NCBI GenBank assembly: GCA_944326175.1
Contig: CALVCY010000072.1
Coordinates: 1-18,797 of the forward strand
DNA: 18,797 bases
Direction: 5' to 3'
DNA from: an uncultured Erysipelotrichaceae bacterium
Lineage (GTDB): Bacteria; Bacillota_I; Bacilli_A; Erysipelotrichales; Erysipelotrichaceae
The notes under the pieces are model-generated. The model searched no databases. It was not told the origin of the DNA and was given only the letters and a program-made list of their open reading frames with translations. The translations under genes were made by a program, and so were the position numbers. This document shows positions 15,205 through 18,797 of the stretch, piece after piece; within the stretch, counting starts at the first letter, position 1, and the number at the start of each line of letters is the position of its first letter.

Positions 15205-16591
15205 AGTCAATGCATCAGATATTGTCTATTTTCAACGTGTGGTGGGTTTGACCAATGTCTATCATACGGATGACACCATGGAAGATTACAGTCATGATGA
15301 AATGAGCATCTATGGCATATTCAAACCAGGTTGTGTGGTCTTACCATCGTCTACCCAACAGGTGGCAGATATCGTTAAATACTGTGATGAACATGATCTA
15401 TCCATTACCACCCGTGGTGCCGGTACCGGCTTATGTGGTGGGTGTGTCCCGATCCATGGTGGGGTGGTATTATCCACCGAAAAAATGAATCAGGTGATTT
15501 CTATTGATCCATTTACTTTGACCGCTGTGGTGCAAAGTGGGGTCGTATTGATGGATTTCAATACTAAAGTCAATGCCCTGGGATTGTTATATCCACCGGA
15601 TCCAGGAGAAAAGAGTGCCACCATCGGTGGCAATGTGGCGACCAATGCCGGTGGGATGCGAGCGGTCAAATATGGGGTCACCCGGGATTATGTCAAGGCC
15701 ATCGAAGTGGTTTTGCCCAATGGTCAAATCATCATACTGGGTGGGGATATCACCAAAAATTCCAGTGGTTATGATCTAAAAGATCTGTTTATCGGCTCCG
15801 AAGGCACCTTAGGGATCATCACGACCATCACCTTGAAACTTGTCCCATTACCCAAAATGATGGTTTCTTTGTTGATTCCCTTTGATTCGATCGAGAAAGC
15901 ATTGAGTGCCGTGCCTTACGTGATGCAATTGCCCACCACTGCTACGACCATCGAATTTATGGAACACGATGTGTTGGTGGATGCTCAGGATTATCTGGGC
16001 AAAGCGTTCCCGAATAAGGATTATCCGGCCTATTTGTTGGTTTCCTATAATGGTGATGACATGGATGAGATCAAACCGGCATTGGATGGGTGCATGAAGT
16101 GTGTGATGGCCCATGATGCTTTGGATGTGTTTTTAAGTGACACCAGTGAACGACAGGATGCAATCTGGAATGCGCGTGGCGCATTTTTGGAAGCGATCAA
16201 AAACAGTGCTGGGGTGATGGATGAATGCGATGTGGTAGTCAAACCGGTCGATGTGGCTGAATTCATAAGACATACACGGTATTTGATGAGCAAACATCAT
16301 GTGCGCATCCGAGTGTTCGGACATGCGGGCGATGGGAATTTGCATGTATATGTCTGTAAAGATAATATCCCGGATGAAAAATGGCGTGGATTGGTCAATA
16401 CCGTGATGGATTCATTGTATGAAAAAGCCAGAGAACTCAATGGCATGGTTTCCGGTGAACATGGGATCGGTCATGCCAAGAAGGGGTATTTGAAAGAAGC
16501 ACTCGATCCTGTCGTGCTGCAATTGATGAAAGGAATCAAAAAAGTGTTTGATCCAAAACGGATCATGAATCCGGGGAAAGTCGTGGATTGA
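15188..16591 (+). CDS. lctD: FAD-dependent D-lactate dehydrogenase / glycolate oxidase (GlcD) family subunit
   Basis: A 467-aa FAD-binding PCMH-type oxidase. TRGAGTGLCGG (about 75-85), GGNVATNAGG (about 147-156) and GSEGTLGI (about 203-210) bind FAD. GHAGDGNLHV and GEHGIGHAKKGYL near the C-terminus are the active-site histidine motifs of the family. Beside etfBA it is best read as LctD, the lactate-oxidising subunit of a confurcating lactate dehydrogenase. ATG 15188 is chosen because GGGAGAAA lies just upstream and the product then starts MAAYNKVN at the usual family position; an in-frame ATG at 15101 lies deep within etfA. Overlap with etfA is 17 nt. No lactate permease or racemase is in the window. 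Confidence 0.92.
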   Translation: MAAYNKVNASDIVYFQRVVGLTNVYHTDDTMEDYSHDEMSIYGIFKPGCVVLPSSTQQVADIVKYCDEHDLSITTRGAGTGLCGGCVPIHGGVVLSTEKMNQVISIDPFTLTAVVQSGVVLMDFNTKVNALGLLYPPDPGEKSATIGGNVATNAGGMRAVKYGVTRDYVKAIEVVLPNGQIIILGGDITKNSSGYDLKDLFIGSEGTLGIITTITLKLVPLPKMMVSLLIPFDSIEKALSAVPYVMQLPTTATTIEFMEHDVLVDAQDYLGKAFPNKDYPAYLLVSYNGDDMDEIKPALDGCMKCVMAHDALDVFLSDTSERQDAIWNARGAFLEAIKNSAGVMDECDVVVKPVDVAEFIRHTRYLMSKHHVRIRVFGHAGDGNLHVYVCKDNIPDEKWRGLVNTVMDSLYEKARELNGMVSGEHGIGHAKKGYLKEALDPVVLQLMKGIKKVFDPKRIMNPGKVVD

Positions 16592-16690
16592 ACGGGCTTT
16601 CTGAAAAGTGGGATCTGATGGTTTAAACAAATATTTAAAAAAAGTGTTGCACCGACCTTGATGCTTATGGTACCTGACTTCCGTCGTTTA

Positions 16691-16709
16691 AGTGTAAAAC
16701 CTAGTACAT
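16691..16709 (+). repeat. Left terminal inverted repeat of the IS
   Basis: AGTGTAAAACCTAGTACAT abuts the transposase stop codon; the stop triplet begins at 16709. It pairs with 18485-18501. Confidence 0.6.
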
Positions 16710-18463
16710 TACTCGCCCAAAAGGGGACACTTGTTGAAAATATTTTGTAATTCTTTCTCTGTCAAATACAAAGCGTCTATATTGTTCAACCCGGTAACTT
16801 TAGTGACCTTCTCATTTATTTCTCTATTTTTCGATAAGTTAATATATCGTCCATTATCTTGCTTTGCTACTCTAAAATCCTTTATGAATTCGACAAGATC
16901 ATTGGTGTTAACGGATCCTTTGAATACTTTTAATTCTAGGACTCTTAGGATAAAAAGAGACAAATAACAAATTAGGAAATGGCCATAGATAGATTCCTTT
17001 TTCTGCAAAAATACTGGGCGTGCGTCTAAAAATGACTTAGTAATCCGGAACGACTCTTCTATTTTCCATAAGTTATGATAAGCCTTGTAGACATCTATGG
17101 GTTCCATATTTATCTCTGAAGTGACAATCAAGTTGTATCCTGCTAATTTTAGGTCTTCATCGATCTTTGCTTGATTCAAAGAGGTCGTTGGATCAATACT
17201 TTTCCCATTAGAATCCTTTGCTTCTACCGATAAGTACTTTACGGCATCTCCCAACTCTTCACGTGCAATCGTTTTGTATTTACAATAATTCGCCACTTTA
17301 TCCACTTGCTTTTTAATCTCACGTTTTTGCTTATCGGCTAAGTATGGGTTATAGGACACAACGCGTTTTTCAGTCACTGTAAAAGTTGTTTTTATAGGTT
17401 TTCCAGAATCATCGAATTCAGTAAATGAGTATTCAAAGTTATCTACGCAAGATTTAATCCGAAATTTTACCTTACCATTTTTATCGACATAGTTAGTGTA
17501 ACGATTGCTCTCGTTCTCTAGAAGAATCCATTGTTTTTCTTGTCCACTTAGATTTCTTCCGTGTATAGATTTCGAGAATATGTAACCATCATTTGCTTCC
17601 TTAACCGCGGCGTAAATATTCCTTGCGCAGTTCAACCCTTTATCCGCTACTTGTATTGTCTTTCCAACCACTTTGTAGCGTTGCTTCATTTCTTCAATAA
17701 GCTTCCTGATATATGGTTTTTCCGATTCGTTGCCTGGATACATTTCCATTCCAACAGGTATTAAGTCGGCGTCCAGTAGTAAGGCTTGTCCAATGATAGG
17801 ATCGTGTCGGTTTTCTTTTGAAGGTCCCTTTTGTTTATCGTCACAAGGACGATCGATTTCGAAATAATAATTTGTACAGTCAAAGTATGCTTTATCAAAA
17901 TTCCTTTTATGGAATTTTTGATACTGATGATTAAAGAGTTCGATATATTTCTTATAATTGCCACCAAAGAATTCGCATCCATCATAAACTTGATTTTCAG
18001 AAATCATTTTTCCTTCATAAAGATAAGGAAATATAGTTGAAACGGTTTTGGATTTTGAACAAGGCTTGATTATTCTTGCGAATATTAATTGAGAAATGAG
18101 GTCATACATATTGAACCGAAATTTAGTGTGAGAAGCTAACAGCTCGATTGTCGGCTTAACATTAAGCTCTTCTAATACTGTCTTTATTAAGAAGTGACCC
18201 AAGTAAAATTCCACGGGCGCATTAAAAGCTCGTGGTCTTTTTTCTTGCGCAACTAAATCAGATACTTTTTTGTTTTCTTTTGCGACATACTCCTTAAAAA
18301 AACTTACTGGATCCGGAATTTCATCACAGATAAGCTCATCGACATAACCGAAAGCCTGGATATATTTACTTCGGGGTTGCTTCTTTTCTTTATCCCAGTA
18401 GGATTCATACATTTGAAGATAATTTCTGCCACTTTTCTTGCTTTGTCTTAAGTAATAAGCCAT
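16709..18463 (-). CDS. IS1634 family transposase
   Basis: A 584-aa DDE transposase of the IS4 superfamily. The N-terminus (MAYYLRQSKKSGRNYLQMYE) with SKYIQAFGYVDEL is typical of IS1634-type proteins. Candidate catalytic residues are Asp195 in YFDCTNYYF, Asp274 in QVADKGLN, and Glu469/470 in WKIEESFRITK (the YREK-like box). It is full length with no frameshift or internal stop, so it could be active. GGAGGTGG just before the ATG at 18463 is a strong ribosome binding site. Base composition is clearly AT-richer than neighbouring genes, as expected for an acquired element. It is transcribed toward the end of lctD. Confidence 0.95.
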   Translation of the reverse strand: MAYYLRQSKKSGRNYLQMYESYWDKEKKQPRSKYIQAFGYVDELICDEIPDPVSFFKEYVAKENKKVSDLVAQEKRPRAFNAPVEFYLGHFLIKTVLEELNVKPTIELLASHTKFRFNMYDLISQLIFARIIKPCSKSKTVSTIFPYLYEGKMISENQVYDGCEFFGGNYKKYIELFNHQYQKFHKRNFDKAYFDCTNYYFEIDRPCDDKQKGPSKENRHDPIIGQALLLDADLIPVGMEMYPGNESEKPYIRKLIEEMKQRYKVVGKTIQVADKGLNCARNIYAAVKEANDGYIFSKSIHGRNLSGQEKQWILLENESNRYTNYVDKNGKVKFRIKSCVDNFEYSFTEFDDSGKPIKTTFTVTEKRVVSYNPYLADKQKREIKKQVDKVANYCKYKTIAREELGDAVKYLSVEAKDSNGKSIDPTTSLNQAKIDEDLKLAGYNLIVTSEINMEPIDVYKAYHNLWKIEESFRITKSFLDARPVFLQKKESIYGHFLICYLSLFILRVLELKVFKGSVNTNDLVEFIKDFRVAKQDNGRYINLSKNREINEKVTKVTGLNNIDALYLTEKELQNIFNKCPLLGE

Positions 18464-18484
18464 GATTCCACCTCCGTTATTTTG

Positions 18485-18501
18485 ATGTACTATGTTACAC
18501 T
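18485..18501 (-). repeat. Right terminal inverted repeat of the IS
   Basis: The minus strand reads AGTGTAACATAGTACAT, pairing with 16691-16709. It lies 22 nt upstream of the transposase start codon. Confidence 0.6.
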
Positions 18502-18504
18502 ATG

Positions 18505-18513
18505 ATTATATCA
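18505..18513 (-). promoter_or_regulatory. Probable transposase promoter (extended -10)
   Basis: TGATATAAT on the minus strand, with a weak TTCTCA 17 nt upstream (18528-18533), predicts a start near 18498, inside the right inverted repeat. The box itself lies just outside the repeat, so it is either host DNA or the element extends further right. Confidence 0.55.
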
Positions 18514-18531
18514 TAAATGAAAATTATTGAG

Positions 18532-18560
18532 AAAATAAAAAACATTCTCATTTGAGAATG
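18532..18560 (-). terminator. Hairpin plus T-tract upstream of the transposase promoter
   Basis: CATTCTCA and TGAGAATG are perfect 8-bp arms (18543-18550 and 18553-18560). Read on the minus strand the hairpin is followed by TTTTTTATTTT. It could stop outside transcripts entering the IS. The 2-nt spacer means the real loop would be larger and the stem shorter. Confidence 0.45.
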
Positions 18561-18683
18561 CACAAATTCGATAAATACGCATCAATTCGCAATTTGGTAA
18601 ATCTATAAAATCAAGTGGTTTAGGTTAGACATGACGGAAATTGCATAGTACTTCGACGGAAGACGGGTAGGGTCGCTTTTGCT

Positions 18684-18697
18684 ATGGTTAAAACCAT
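18684..18697. repeat. ATGGTTAAAACCAT palindrome
   Basis: Perfect 6-bp arms (ATGGTT/AACCAT) around AA, in the 253-nt AT-rich gap between the IS and the last gene, about 43 nt upstream of that gene's -10 box. It belongs to the ATGGT-N3/4-ACCAT family. Confidence 0.55.
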
Positions 18698-18739
18698 ATT
18701 TCATCTGGATGCATCCAAAGCCACACAATGAATTAATAA

Positions 18740-18748
18740 TGGTAAAAT
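18740..18748 (+). promoter_or_regulatory. Extended -10 promoter of the last gene (leaderless)
   Basis: TGGTAAAAT is an extended -10 variant. AATCGT (6 nt) separates it from the ATG at 18755, the same spacing as for the MATE and fic genes. Confidence 0.5.
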
Positions 18749-18754
18749 AATCGT

Positions 18755-18797
18755 ATGGATGATATGGAATTATTAAACCAATGTGATCAATATGCCC
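18755..18797 (+). CDS. Start of an unidentified gene cut by the window end
   Basis: An ATG followed by 13 open codons (MDDMELLNQCDQYA) to the end of the window. The call rests on the promoter 6 nt upstream and on open, non-repetitive coding-like sequence. There is no ribosome binding site. It is too short to identify; function unknown. Confidence 0.4.
   Translation, partial: MDDMELLNQCDQYA

Larger units (their letters stand above)
16691..18501. mobile_element. IS1634-like (IS4 superfamily) insertion sequence, about 1.8 kb
   Basis: The element is bounded by an imperfect inverted repeat. Its left end, 16691-16709, reads AGTGTAA-AACC-TAGTACAT. Its right end, 18485-18501, reads AGTGTAA-CA-TAGTACAT on the minus strand: 7 + 8 identical bases with a different 4- or 2-nt centre. 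One transposase gene fills it. The five to six bases flanking each end (cgttta and atgatt) do not match, so no target duplication is visible and the true ends could lie further out. The AT-rich composition contrasts with lctD. It separates the lactate operon from the gene at 18755. Confidence 0.7.

Noticed and set aside
16678..18662. 9-bp inverted match CTTCCGTCG (16678-16686) with CGACGGAAG (18654-18662) as outer ends of a larger element
   Set aside because: A match of this length between two regions of about 200 nt is not rare, similarity does not extend beyond it, and the right copy is about 150 nt from the better inverted repeat.
1..18797. CRISPR array, tRNA, rRNA or recoded stop codons
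   Set aside because: No regularly spaced repeats or clover-leaf/rRNA sequence were seen, and TGA, TAA and TAG all end genes at expected family lengths.

Overview
The window reads as chromosome of a mid-GC anaerobic member of the Bacillota (Firmicutes). Evidence for this is the strong AAGGAG-type ribosome binding sites, oxygen-independent lactate catabolism genes, a low-GC-Firmicutes-type IS1634-like transposase, and a short N-terminal membrane segment on the secreted enzyme. A gut or rumen Erysipelotrichia-like host is my best guess, but nothing here proves it. All three stop codons are used as stops, so the code is standard.

Layout. (1) 1-235, minus strand: the 5' part of an RNA-ligase-family gene. 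(2) 467-4762, plus strand: a tight operon, capE-capF-capG, for UDP-N-acetyl-L-fucosamine synthesis, followed 3 nt later by an unrecognised gene. (3) 4858-5895: a threonine-aldolase-type PLP enzyme ending in a strong terminator. (4) 5993-7249: a DUF4143-type AAA+ ATPase. (5) 7318-10856: a MATE transporter translationally coupled to a probable lipoprotein glycoside hydrolase family 9 enzyme, ending in a perfect terminator. (6) 11083-12192: UDP-galactopyranose mutase (glf), convergent with (7) a Fic protein (12337-13101, minus) across a shared bidirectional terminator. (8) 13224-16591: etfB-etfA-lctD, a probable electron-confurcating lactate dehydrogenase complex. (9) 16691-18501: an IS1634-like insertion sequence. 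(10) From 18755: the start of an unidentified gene cut by the window end.

How the genes fit together. capEFG and glf each make a nucleotide-sugar precursor (UDP-L-FucNAc and UDP-Galf) for surface polysaccharide, but no glycosyltransferase, flippase or polymerase is present, so precursor supply appears separated from assembly. The GH9 enzyme probably attacks beta-glucans outside the cell. The Etf/lactate dehydrogenase operon would oxidise lactate with NAD+ at the expense of reduced ferredoxin.

Two cross-cutting signals stand out. First, four genes (5993, 7318, 13101 minus, 18755) have a -10 box only 6-8 nt upstream of the start codon and no Shine-Dalgarno sequence, which predicts leaderless mRNAs; most other genes have ordinary ribosome binding sites. 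Second, a short palindrome, ATGGT-N3/4-ACCAT, occurs 12 times and is concentrated in intergenic DNA, including the leaders of capE and glf. I see no CRISPR array, tRNA or rRNA.
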